Positions 22,023 to 31,047 of a DNA stretch of 64,000 bases are shown in pieces. This stretch comes from JAHFDS01 sp964593795 (lineage in GTDB: Bacteria > Myxococcota_A > Polyangia > JAHFDS01): NCBI GenBank assembly GCA_964593795.1, contig CAZQJC010000039.1, positions 77,556 to 141,555 of the forward strand, in the 5' to 3' direction. Below the pieces are notes generated by a model. That model had not been told where the DNA came from, searched no databases, and was given only the letters and a program-made list of their open reading frames with translations. Positions within the stretch are counted from its first letter, which is position 1, and each line of letters starts with the position of its first letter. A program made the position numbers and the translations under genes.

Positions 22023-24399
22023 GCCACCCGGCCCGGCCGATGTGCTCGGCGCCCTGCGCGCCGAGCACGGGGAGGTCGTCGCGCAGATGAAGCGCGCGGT
22101 CGAGGAGCTCGGTTCGCTCTCCACGAGCGACGCCGGAAGCGGCGCGGCCGGGGGCCTGACCCGGCGCATCCGCGAGGCGGAGCGCGCGCTGCGCGATCTC
22201 GGTCGCCAGTCGCGGGCGCTCGATCTGGCGGCGCGCGAGCTCGGCAAGGTGCACGGCGCCGGTCAGGCCCTCCTGCAGATGGACGCCCGCTTCCGGCAGG
22301 CGGCGCGGCGCCCGGGAGGGCTACTCGGTCTGCTGGGTCGGTTCGGCGGCGGCGCTGCCGGAGCGACGGCGACCGGGACCAGTGCCTTCGCCGGCGGCAT
22401 GGCAGGCGGCTCGCTCGGCCTCGGCGGCCTCGCCGCGCTCGGCATCGGCCTCGGCATGACCGCCGCGGTCATCGGCGCGATGGGCTCGGTCGTCGGCTCG
22501 GGCCTCGGAGCCGCCAGGCAGATGAGCCCGCTCCGCCAGCGGCTGCGGTCGCTCGGCGGCGCGGGAGCGCTCTCGGGCCTCGGAGCCTCGACCGCGCTCG
22601 GGTACAGCTCGCTCGAGGTCGCGCAGCTGCGGCAAGGCGTGCTCGGCGCGGTCGGCGCGGGCGAGGTCGCAGGCACCGGACACCGCCGGCTCGCGGCGCT
22701 CGAGGGGACGGTGCAGGCGGCCGAGCGCGGGCTCGGCGTCGAACAGAGCACGACCCTGGGCCTCTTCGGCGCGATGCGCCGCGCCGGCGAGACGTTCGAG
22801 AAGGGCGACGAGGGCCGGGATGCGCTCCGAAAGCTCATCGCCGACGCGTTCGTCTCGGGCGTGGAGCGCACGCGGCTCGGCGAGTACCTCTCGGGCGTAG
22901 AGGGGCTCCTGCGCGCCGAGCAGGCGCACACGGCGGGTGGCGTCGTGGCGCAGAGCCTGTCGCGCATGCTGGGCCTCCTGGGCGGGAGCGCCCAGCCTGG
23001 GCTCCAGGGGGCCTACGGCGCCCAGACGCTCGCGCAGCTCTCGGCCGGGATCCGCTCGCCCGGTGGCGGCGATGCCGGTCGCTCGATCACCCTGCTCGCG
23101 CTGCAACGTGGCACCTACACGCGCTCGCTCGCGGGCATGGAGGAGGGCGCCACGCCGGAGAACCTCGCGCGCCTCTACCAGCACATGCAGCGCACCTATG
23201 GCCTCTCCGGCGAGGTCGGCGCGCGCGTGCCGGAAGAGGCGCTCCTGCGCCTTCAGCAGATGACCGGGGTGGGCCTCTCGAAGCTCGCGGGCAAAGACTT
23301 CAAGGACACCGGAACCGTCGGCGAGGGCTCGGTGCTCGCGATGATGCACCGGATCGCCTCGGGCCAGGCCACGGGCCCCGAGCGCGCCGGGCTCGAGGCC
23401 AAGATCGAGGCCGAGCTCGCTGACCCCACGCGCAACATCGAGCAGCACACCAAGAAGCAAGCCGAGATCACGGAGCGCCTGCTCGAGGTCGGCGAGAAGT
23501 GGCTCGAGAGCGAGGACTCCATCTCGAGCCTCATCGCCGAGAAGGTCTACCCGGTCCTGGCCGACATGGGCGCGGGCGTGATGGGCCTCGTCAAGGAGCT
23601 GGTCGGCGATCGCGCGCAGAAGGAGGAGCTGTCGCGCTCGGTCGAGCGCCTCGCCGGCCGCGCGGCCGAGGCGTCCGCGGACCTGCAGGCCGCGAGGACG
23701 ACCTACGAGCGGTCCGGCAAGACGGAGCGGGACCGCGCGGCGCTGGCCTCGGCGGTCGAGACTCACAACCGCCGTACGAAACACCTGCGCGCGCGGCTCG
23801 ACGATCTCGGCCCCGAGGCGGCCCAGCAGGCGCTGCAGGTGGACACCGGCGCGCTCGGCAAGCTCCGCGAGCTCTGGCGCGAGCCCGGCACGTTCGTGAC
23901 CAACGCCGGCGTGGGCGCCGCCAACACGCTCATCGGCAGCGGTGGGTTCCTCATCAACGCACCCTCCAAGCTGTGGAACTGGGATCTCGCGGACGAATCG
24001 ATCCTGCGCACCCAGTTCATCGCGCCGCGCCCCTACGCGGACGAGGTCGTGCCGAACCCGGGCGCCGGGAGGATGCGCTTCGAACCGGTGTCGCTCGACG
24101 AGGCCATCGCAGGTCGGATCGGCAGCGCCCGCACCACCGCTGGACCGGGCCTGCCGGCTGCCTTCCCCGAGGAGCTGGCGGCGTTCGCGGCGCGCAAGCG
24201 CGACGTGCCTGCCGAGGAACAGGCGCGACGTCAGGCGATGACGCACGCGCGTGACGAGCGTGGCTCGAGCGCGCGCGGCGAGGCGCGCCGGATGAGCTTC
24301 GCGCACCAGATCGACCTGCGCGTGTTCGTCAACGACACGGCGGTGCAGGCGTCAGCGGTCACGGCGCCGACCACCTCGGTCCTGCAGGGAGGCCCGTGA
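22006..24399 (+). CDS. Tape measure protein
   Basis: A 797-residue protein; ATG 22006 overlaps the chaperone end by 17 bases and has GGAGGAG about ten bases upstream. It has an N-terminal helical segment (VLGALRAEHGEVVAQMKRAV), then a Gly/Ala-rich hydrophobic stretch typical of tape measures (AFAGGMAGGSLGLGGLAALG, LGMTAAVIGAMGSVVGSGLG), long Ala/Glu/Leu helices, and a mixed C-terminus. It sets tail length and is ejected with the DNA; at about 0.15 nm per residue it would suggest a tail near 120 nm. Position after the chaperones supports the call. Confidence 0.82.
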   Translation: MWKPGRPPGPADVLGALRAEHGEVVAQMKRAVEELGSLSTSDAGSGAAGGLTRRIREAERALRDLGRQSRALDLAARELGKVHGAGQALLQMDARFRQAARRPGGLLGLLGRFGGGAAGATATGTSAFAGGMAGGSLGLGGLAALGIGLGMTAAVIGAMGSVVGSGLGAARQMSPLRQRLRSLGGAGALSGLGASTALGYSSLEVAQLRQGVLGAVGAGEVAGTGHRRLAALEGTVQAAERGLGVEQSTTLGLFGAMRRAGETFEKGDEGRDALRKLIADAFVSGVERTRLGEYLSGVEGLLRAEQAHTAGGVVAQSLSRMLGLLGGSAQPGLQGAYGAQTLAQLSAGIRSPGGGDAGRSITLLALQRGTYTRSLAGMEEGATPENLARLYQHMQRTYGLSGEVGARVPEEALLRLQQMTGVGLSKLAGKDFKDTGTVGEGSVLAMMHRIASGQATGPERAGLEAKIEAELADPTRNIEQHTKKQAEITERLLEVGEKWLESEDSISSLIAEKVYPVLADMGAGVMGLVKELVGDRAQKEELSRSVERLAGRAAEASADLQAARTTYERSGKTERDRAALASAVETHNRRTKHLRARLDDLGPEAAQQALQVDTGALGKLRELWREPGTFVTNAGVGAANTLIGSGGFLINAPSKLWNWDLADESILRTQFIAPRPYADEVVPNPGAGRMRFEPVSLDEAIAGRIGSARTTAGPGLPAAFPEELAAFAARKRDVPAEEQARRQAMTHARDERGSSARGEARRMSFAHQIDLRVFVNDTAVQASAVTAPTTSVLQGGP

Positions 24400-27206
24400 T
24401 GCGCTCGCGCTGCAAGGTGCTCCTGTGCTCCCACGACGCCACGGTGAACCGCGGCGCGGCCCTCGACCTCTCGCCGTGGGTCATCCAGTGCTCCGTCGGA
24501 AAGCACCTCCGGAGCGACGGGCAGTGGAGCCTGCTGCTCGTGCCCGCGCTCGCGCCGGCCGCGAGCGCGCAGATCCCCGACGAGGGCTCGCCGCCGGGTG
24601 CGGCCGTCACGACCGCTGGGAGCTGGCTCGACGTGATCCGCCCCGACGATGTGGTGTCCATCTACCTCGACGACGGCCGGTCGGGCGACGTGCGCGTGAT
24701 GTGGGGCTACGTCGACTCGATCGAGCGCACGAGCGAGGTGGTCGCGCAGACCGGCGTCGTGCGCACGCGCTACGCCGTCTTCGGCTCGGACCTGACCAAG
24801 GCGCTGCGCCTGACGCAGCTCTACTTCAACCCCTGGGCCTCCGAGGTGCTGTCGCACCAGCTCGGCGCGCAGGCGGCCGGCACGGCGGCGCTCGCGGACA
24901 ACCTCGCCGGCGCCGAGATGCTGCGGCAGGGGCTCAAGTGGTTCGGAACGCCGGCCGACATCATCGAGTCGCACCTGCTCGTCGTGCTCGGGTACCAGGC
25001 GCAGTGGCGTCTGCCGGCGTCCTACCCGCCGATCCCGCCGGCGAGGAACGGCAACGTGTTCACCGGCGGGCGCGACGCGCGGGCCGACGTCGATCACCTG
25101 CGCCTCGTGCTCGACCGGCGCGTCGGCGCACCGGGCGGGCGGGCCGACGCGGAGCTCTCGGACCGGGCGCTCGTCGATGAGGTCGGCCCCGGCACGCCGG
25201 GGTCCTTCGGCTTCGTGCACCCGCTGCAGAACGGCGCTCCCCTGGTGACGTCGCGGAGCGCGCACTTCCTCGCCGAGCGCGCAGGGCGCGGGCCGCATCT
25301 GGGTGTGGACCTCGTCGCGGCGAAGGGCACGCCCGTGCATCCCATCGGTCCCGGCGTGATCACGCACCTCGAGTTCCGCCGCAGCTCGGGCGCCCAGGGC
25401 GCCGCCGGGAACTTCATCGTGGTCCGGCACGAACTCGGAGGCACCGTCTTCCACTCTCGCTACATGCACCTGCAGGACTGGTACGTGGACGGCCACGACC
25501 TCGATGCGCCAGGTGGACCGGATCTGGCGCTCCTCAACATGCACCCGGCGGGACGGCCGGATGACGGCGACTTCAGCGCCGGCCGGCCGTGGCGCGTAGG
25601 CGACCGGGTCACGCCGGCGGACATCCTCGCGTTCTCGGGGGACACGGGGAACGCCGCCGGGCACCCGCACCTGCATCTCGAGCTCACGTTCGGCAAGGCC
25701 ATGCCGGACGGCCGGATGCGCGAGACCTTCCTCGACCCCCAGAGGTACATCCCGGGGATCGCCGGCGGCCCGGGCGCCGCAGCAGCGGCGACCGCCACGG
25801 AGACCTCGGCCGCGCTCCTCGATGGCGTGCTCCGCCACCGGCGCGGCAAGGCCGCCTTCCGCACGCTCCTCGATCTCCTCGATCGCAGCTACATCGAGCG
25901 CGAGCACATCGACGGGTTCATGGCCTCCGAGCAGATGCTGTCCGAGTCGGGAAACCTGCTCGCGCTGCTCGAGTCGCGCTCGAACGACTGCATGAACGAG
26001 CTCTTCTTCGACCTGCGTCTGCTCGGACGCGCTCCCGGACAGCCCCCGTCGATGGTGTCCGACGAGCTCGGCGGCAACGTGGACGCAAAGGGCGTGGTGA
26101 CCGCGCCCGCGTACGTGCCAGCGGTGGTGCTGCGCGAGTACCCGTTCACGACCATCTCGCGGGAGACCTACCCAGGCTCGGCGGCAGTGACGTCGCAGGG
26201 GCCCGTGGCCTCCGCGCCGTCTGGCGGCACGCTCAGCGGCCCGCAAACAGTCTCCGCCGGCCTCTCCGGCCCGGTGTACGGCCTGCCCGCCGACCCTGGC
26301 GTGTTCTTCTCGAGCCGCGAGCACCCGGTCGCCGTGCAGCCCTGCCGGCCGGTCTCGACCGCGACGCCGAGCGATGCCAGGCAGCCCGCGACCGACGCGC
26401 CCACCGCGCGCGCCGGGGCCCCTTCTCCGCGCTACATCGACACGGCGCTCCTGACGGTCGACCGCATCCTGCGCATGCAGGTGGGGCGGAGCGACCACGA
26501 CTACGTCAACGTCATCGACCTGCGCTCGAGCGATCTGCAGGCCGACCTCCGGTTCATCAACCGCGGCGTCGTGCCGCTCCTCTCCTACGACAGCTTCTCG
26601 CGTCACGGCATGCGCGTCCGAGAGATCGCCTCGACCTTCACCCAGATGGGCACGGGCGCGAGCGACGGCGAGCTGCGCAAGACGCTGGCGCGCTGGGCCA
26701 TCCTGAACGACCACTGGCACCAGCACGGCAACCAGTACCTGGCCGGCACCATCGATTGCCTGCCGCTCCTCGACTGCCGCATCGGCTATCGCGTCGACAT
26801 CCCGGAGCTCGACGAGTGCTACTACGTCGAGGGCGTCCGGCACGACTGGTCGCTCGCCGCCGACGGGCGCACGTCGCTGCGCACCCAGCTCACCGTCACC
26901 CGGGGCCAGCCGATGATCCGGCGGCCGAACGAGACCATCCGGCACATCTCGATCCCCGGCTCGCGTCCCGGCGACACGGGCTCGGTCGACTCGGATGGCA
27001 TGAACGCCCAGGTGGGGAGCGCCGTGGTGCCCGGGACGGGGCGCACGGTCTTCCAGGTCGCGAGCGCCGTGTCCGCGCAGAAGGCTGCGCCCGCCGTGAC
27101 CGTCAACCCCAGGGACATCTTCCTGCGCCGCGCGCTCGGCACCCGGTACTTCCCCGTCCTCGACCTGGCGATCGCGAAGAGCCTCCGGATGCCGGTGCGA
27201 CCATGA
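24399..27206 (+). CDS. Baseplate hub protein with inserted M23 peptidase
   Basis: A 935-residue protein. The N-terminal 240 residues and the C-terminal 350 look like the beta-rich hub of myovirus baseplates (T4 gp27/P2 gpD type). Inserted at about 285-430 is a LytM/M23 zinc peptidase: HLGVDLVAAKGTPVHPIGPG with the first His and Asp, then GNFIVVRHELGG, SRYMHL and the final HPHLHLELTF. M23 enzymes cut peptide cross-links of peptidoglycan, so the hub would open the wall during injection. ATG 24399 shares a base with the tape-measure stop (TGATG); a GTG at 24396 is an alternative. Zinc ligands all appear present. Confidence 0.8.
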   Translation: MRSRCKVLLCSHDATVNRGAALDLSPWVIQCSVGKHLRSDGQWSLLLVPALAPAASAQIPDEGSPPGAAVTTAGSWLDVIRPDDVVSIYLDDGRSGDVRVMWGYVDSIERTSEVVAQTGVVRTRYAVFGSDLTKALRLTQLYFNPWASEVLSHQLGAQAAGTAALADNLAGAEMLRQGLKWFGTPADIIESHLLVVLGYQAQWRLPASYPPIPPARNGNVFTGGRDARADVDHLRLVLDRRVGAPGGRADAELSDRALVDEVGPGTPGSFGFVHPLQNGAPLVTSRSAHFLAERAGRGPHLGVDLVAAKGTPVHPIGPGVITHLEFRRSSGAQGAAGNFIVVRHELGGTVFHSRYMHLQDWYVDGHDLDAPGGPDLALLNMHPAGRPDDGDFSAGRPWRVGDRVTPADILAFSGDTGNAAGHPHLHLELTFGKAMPDGRMRETFLDPQRYIPGIAGGPGAAAAATATETSAALLDGVLRHRRGKAAFRTLLDLLDRSYIEREHIDGFMASEQMLSESGNLLALLESRSNDCMNELFFDLRLLGRAPGQPPSMVSDELGGNVDAKGVVTAPAYVPAVVLREYPFTTISRETYPGSAAVTSQGPVASAPSGGTLSGPQTVSAGLSGPVYGLPADPGVFFSSREHPVAVQPCRPVSTATPSDARQPATDAPTARAGAPSPRYIDTALLTVDRILRMQVGRSDHDYVNVIDLRSSDLQADLRFINRGVVPLLSYDSFSRHGMRVREIASTFTQMGTGASDGELRKTLARWAILNDHWHQHGNQYLAGTIDCLPLLDCRIGYRVDIPELDECYYVEGVRHDWSLAADGRTSLRTQLTVTRGQPMIRRPNETIRHISIPGSRPGDTGSVDSDGMNAQVGSAVVPGTGRTVFQVASAVSAQKAAPAVTVNPRDIFLRRALGTRYFPVLDLAIAKSLRMPVRP

Positions 27207-28393
27207 CCCGCGCGTACTGGAAGACCTCGTCGGGGCATCCCGTCCAGAGCGCGGCCGTGGTCCGGCGGCATCCCTCGGACTTCCTCCTCGGCGCGCACCT
27301 CGGGATCGTGCTCGAGGTCTACGACGCCACTGGCCAGGGCCTTCTTGGTGCCGGCGCATCTCCACTGCCGCGCGAGGTCGACGGATACACGGCCCAGGTC
27401 CTCATCGTGGATGACGGCCGGCGCGCGCCGTACCAGGTGCTCGATGGCGTCGTCGTCTGCGCGGGCGCGCCGATCGGCGCCGGGAGCGCCACGCGCATCC
27501 GGCCCCGGCCCACGAGCCAGCGCGTGCTCACCGCGGCCGCGCGCGACGCCCTCCAGAAGAGCGGTCGGCTCCCCGAGGACCTGCCGATCGACGCACTCGA
27601 CGGGGACTGGTGCGTCGTGAGCTACCTCGGCGGCAACGAGCAGCGGCCGTTCGTGAGCGCGTTCTGGCCGGCGCCGCTCCGCCAGCCCCCTGCTCCAGCG
27701 GGCGGCGAGATCGGGACCGCCTTCGAGGCGCGTCACGCGGGCCTTGCGCTGCGGATCGACGCGCGGGGATCGCTCGCGCTCTCGACCGAGGCGTCCGGCA
27801 CCGACACCGTTACGACAGCGATCGAGGACGACGCCGATGCCGCGGGTCCCGCGGCGCCGAGCCTCGGCGGCGACGTCGAGCTGGCGCTCAAGCCGGGCCG
27901 TCGGATCCGCATCACGAGCGGCGGCGCGCCGGTCCTCACCGTGCGGCACGACGGAGCAGGGCCCGTACTCGAGCTCGGCGAGCGTGGCGACCGGCCCTGG
28001 CAGGAGGCCGTCCTCGGCGGCGCGCTGGTCGAGCTCTGGAACCAGTTCCGGGCCGACCTCATCGCCAAGCTGCAGGCCCTGGAGGCCCAGTTCGAGCGCT
28101 TCTACACGCAGGAGTATTCGCTCCACCAGCATGGCCTCGGCCCGAACGGCACGACCCCACCGGTCCAGCCGCCACCGGACCCGACCACGGCCGTGTTCCA
28201 GCCCGCGCAGGCGGCCGCTCCCGCTGCGCCCGCGCCCGGAACGGCGCCGGCCGATCCGCCGCGCACGCCCCCCGACCGCAAGACCGACGACGCGACGTTC
28301 GCGCGCATGAAGACCTACCGGCTCTTGTCGCCCGCGCTGCGACTCCCCGATCCGCAGGCGCGCCCGGCCTCACAGCCCGACGAGGAGGCGTGA
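27203..28393 (+). CDS. Baseplate protein, probable hub or spike accessory
   Basis: A 396-residue beta-rich protein directly downstream of the hub (ATGA overlap). It starts MTRAYWKTSSGHPVQSAAVV, has an OB-like beta region (IVLEVYDATGQGLLGAGASP) and a long C-terminal part ending in a Pro/Ala-rich tail. The region GGALVELWNQFRADLIAKLQ and ALEAQFERFYTQEYSLHQHG suggests a helical oligomerisation segment followed by His residues. In myoviruses the spike gene follows the hub, so a gpV/gp5-like role is the best guess. No family motif seen. Confidence 0.45.
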   Translation: MTRAYWKTSSGHPVQSAAVVRRHPSDFLLGAHLGIVLEVYDATGQGLLGAGASPLPREVDGYTAQVLIVDDGRRAPYQVLDGVVVCAGAPIGAGSATRIRPRPTSQRVLTAAARDALQKSGRLPEDLPIDALDGDWCVVSYLGGNEQRPFVSAFWPAPLRQPPAPAGGEIGTAFEARHAGLALRIDARGSLALSTEASGTDTVTTAIEDDADAAGPAAPSLGGDVELALKPGRRIRITSGGAPVLTVRHDGAGPVLELGERGDRPWQEAVLGGALVELWNQFRADLIAKLQALEAQFERFYTQEYSLHQHGLGPNGTTPPVQPPPDPTTAVFQPAQAAAPAAPAPGTAPADPPRTPPDRKTDDATFARMKTYRLLSPALRLPDPQARPASQPDEEA

Positions 28394-30624
28394 TGGACTC
28401 CGGCGGTCGCCAGACGCCGCGCCTCTCGCCCGCGCAGATCAGGAAGCGCGCGAGCCAGGTCGACATCGTCCTCAACGAGGGCCACCAGGACGACCTCCTC
28501 GGCACGCCCTACAACGAGAACGCCCTCTACGGCGGGGCCGGGACCGATCGCCACCCGCTCTATCACCTGGTCGTGATGACGACGGGCGGCGGGAGCCTCG
28601 ACGTGGCGACGGCGCCCGACGGCCAGGACCTCTGCTACTCGTTCCGGCCGAACCCCCAGGAGATCGAGATGGTCGAGCCGGCGGCGGCCGACATCCAGGC
28701 CCTCCAGGGCGGCGGCCGCTACATCGAGCACCAGGGCGACGCGATCGGCGACCTCAGCATCGGGGGCACGACCGGCGTCTTCCTGCCGAACCTGCCCGCA
28801 CCGGGAAGCCCGTTCGAGCGCCACCAGAGCCGGGCGCTGTTCGGCAGCGGTGTCGGCGAGCTCGACGCCGGCATCAAGAGCGCGAGCGGCCCCGGCTCGG
28901 AGATCAGCCCCGGTCTCGGCCGCGCCTGGGAATTCCAGGAGAACCAGGACGCCGACTTCCAGTCCGGCGCCAACGACGAGCGGCTCCGGACGGCAGGCAC
29001 GAGCTACCGCGCGCCCGCCTACGGCACCACCGGCTTCGATCGGATCGTCGAGCTGCGCGCGTTCTTCCGCCTCTACCTGGATCTCAAGAAGGGACGGGTG
29101 ACGACCCCGGACATCACGCGCCCCGAGGACTGCTTCCTCACCTGGCTCAACTTGAAGGACGGGGAATGGTGGAGCGTCGAGCCCGTGCTCCTGCGGGTGC
29201 CGCGGACGCGCGACTTTCGCACGGGGTACCGCTACGAGCTCCAGCTCAAGGTGCTCGGGCGCATGGACCCGTCGCGCCTCCCGTTTGCGACCAGCGTCGA
29301 GGCGCGCCTCGAGGGCTTCGACGCGTCCGCGGGTGGCGGAGCGGGCCTGCTCGAGCGGGCCCAGAGCTGGGTGGCCAAGGCGTCGGCCGCGCTCAACGAG
29401 CTCAACAAGGCCATCCAGCGGGTGCAGGAGGTGTTCAACGAGATCGCGGCGCTGGGCGGCGGCATCACCAACCTGGTCTCGACCGCCTTCGGCGTGGCGC
29501 AGAACGCGATCGGCCTCGTCAACGACGTCGCCGATCTCGCGAAGGACGCGATGGACCTCATCGGCGGCGTCGCCCAGGGCGGCATCGCTCTCATCACGGT
29601 GCCCGTGCACGACTGGGAGACCCTCACGTCGTTCGCCGACAACTTCGCCCGCTCGCTGGAGCTCCTCGAGAACCAGCTCCCCGGCGCATCGCCGGGTTCC
29701 AGCGCGCCGGCGCCGTTCGCGCTCGGCGCCGGCGGGGACCTCGAGGGCTCGCTGCGCGATCTGGCCCGCGCCGGCAAGCGCGCGGTCAACGCGCTGCGCG
29801 CCGAGGGCGGCGCCGACTCCACCGACCCGCTGGTGGCGGCGCAGCGTCGCCTCGAGCTCGCACGTGCCGTCGACCCCGTGCTGGCCGCGGCGCCGCCCGC
29901 GCGCAGCGTGGCCGAGGCGGTGATCCTCGAGGGCGAGACCATCCGCGACGTCGCCATGCGCCTCCTGGGCGACGAGTCGCGCTGGAAGGAGCTCGTCCTC
30001 CTCAACGACCTCCTGCCGCCCTACATCACGCCTGCGGGCGGACCGGGGCTCCTCTCGGGTGGCGATCGCATCCTCATTCCGTCCGCCTCCGCGGCGCCCG
30101 CCGCGAGCGTGGCACCGCGCGCCGGGAGTGGCCGCCGCGCCGATCTCGCCGAGCGCCTCTACGGCACCGACCTCAAGCTCGCGGATCCCGCGCGCTCCGC
30201 AGGGGCCGTGACGGCGCTCGGCGCCGCGGCCCTGGGCGGCGAGGGCGCACGGACCGCCGAGCGCGTCGCTCACGAGATCGAGATCTCGCGCGAGGTGCGA
30301 GGCGGCCAGCCGGTGTTCGACTTCGCGCTGGTCCGCGGCGTCCCGAACCTCGTCCAGGCGCTCTACGTCAAGGCCTCGACCCAGCCCGGCGAGCTGCGTC
30401 TGCACCCGAGCTTCGGGTTCGCGCTGCCGGTCGGCACGCGCCTGTCGCCGCTCGCGCTCTTCCTCGCGAAGTTCCAGGCCTACCGCACCCTCGGCGCCGA
30501 CGACCGCATCGCCTCCGTGGAGGACCTCTCGGTGCGCGCGACCGGCGACGTCCTCCGGGTCCAGGTTCGGGCCCTCGCGGTGGGTACGAGCGCGGTGATC
30601 AGCACGGGTACATCCCCCCGTTGA
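28393..30624 (+). CDS. Baseplate wedge protein: LysM-like plus gp25-like domains
   Basis: A 743-residue protein starting ATG 28393 (TGATG). The first 320 residues are unassigned. Around 333-430 is an Ala-rich helical region (WVAKASAALNELNKAIQRVQ). Residues about 510-560 (VILEGETIRDVAMRLLGDES and LVLLNDLLPPYIT) form a LysM-type module like T4 gp53. Residues about 605-740 (LRLHPSFGFALPVGTRLSPL, LGADDRIASVEDLSV) resemble the gpW/gp25 fold that sits at the start of the sheath and in the wedge. A gp53-gp25 fusion is unusual; these are separate proteins in T4. It would connect sheath to hub. Confidence 0.6.
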   Translation: MDSGGRQTPRLSPAQIRKRASQVDIVLNEGHQDDLLGTPYNENALYGGAGTDRHPLYHLVVMTTGGGSLDVATAPDGQDLCYSFRPNPQEIEMVEPAAADIQALQGGGRYIEHQGDAIGDLSIGGTTGVFLPNLPAPGSPFERHQSRALFGSGVGELDAGIKSASGPGSEISPGLGRAWEFQENQDADFQSGANDERLRTAGTSYRAPAYGTTGFDRIVELRAFFRLYLDLKKGRVTTPDITRPEDCFLTWLNLKDGEWWSVEPVLLRVPRTRDFRTGYRYELQLKVLGRMDPSRLPFATSVEARLEGFDASAGGGAGLLERAQSWVAKASAALNELNKAIQRVQEVFNEIAALGGGITNLVSTAFGVAQNAIGLVNDVADLAKDAMDLIGGVAQGGIALITVPVHDWETLTSFADNFARSLELLENQLPGASPGSSAPAPFALGAGGDLEGSLRDLARAGKRAVNALRAEGGADSTDPLVAAQRRLELARAVDPVLAAAPPARSVAEAVILEGETIRDVAMRLLGDESRWKELVLLNDLLPPYITPAGGPGLLSGGDRILIPSASAAPAASVAPRAGSGRRADLAERLYGTDLKLADPARSAGAVTALGAAALGGEGARTAERVAHEIEISREVRGGQPVFDFALVRGVPNLVQALYVKASTQPGELRLHPSFGFALPVGTRLSPLALFLAKFQAYRTLGADDRIASVEDLSVRATGDVLRVQVRALAVGTSAVISTGTSPR

Positions 30625-30637
30625 TAGGAGGAGGAAC

Positions 30638-31033
30638 ATGAACGACGAGCGACAAGAGCTGGACAGGGACATCGAGGAGGAGGCCAGAGAGGAGGAGCTC
30701 GAGCTCGCAGAGGAAGAGGAGATGCCGTGGGAGAAGGCCGGCCTCGAGGCGGTCAGGAACGCGGTCGCCTCCGCGAGCTGGAAGCCAGAAGAAGGCCACG
30801 TCGTCTTCCCGGGGCTGGAGGAGCACGTGCCCGCGACCAGGTGCAGCTCGGTCGGCGAGATGCTCGATCACCTCGCCGATGAATCGGAGAGCGCCCAGTG
30901 CGGCGAGGTGCCGTGGGACGAGGGCGCGCCGGCCTTCTCCCTCGCCAGCGGGTTCGAGCACGCACGGGATGTCCTCCTCGAGCATGGCGCTGAGCTGCAC
31001 CGCATGGGCTGGAAGCTGCCCGACGACCAGTAG
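30638..31033 (+). CDS. Acidic hypothetical protein with strong ribosome site
   Basis: A 131-residue very acidic protein: starts MNDERQELDRDIEEEAREEE, then a globular C-terminal half (GHVVFPGLEEHVPATRCSSV, MLDHLADESESAQCGEVPWD). The ribosome site GGAGGAGG six bases before ATG 30638 is the best in the operon, so it may be made in large amounts. It sits between the gp25-like and J-like baseplate genes. Role unknown; a chaperone or DNA-mimic-like role is speculation. Confidence 0.6.
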   Translation: MNDERQELDRDIEEEAREEELELAEEEEMPWEKAGLEAVRNAVASASWKPEEGHVVFPGLEEHVPATRCSSVGEMLDHLADESESAQCGEVPWDEGAPAFSLASGFEHARDVLLEHGAELHRMGWKLPDDQ

Positions 31034-31047
31034 ACCCGGACCAGCCC

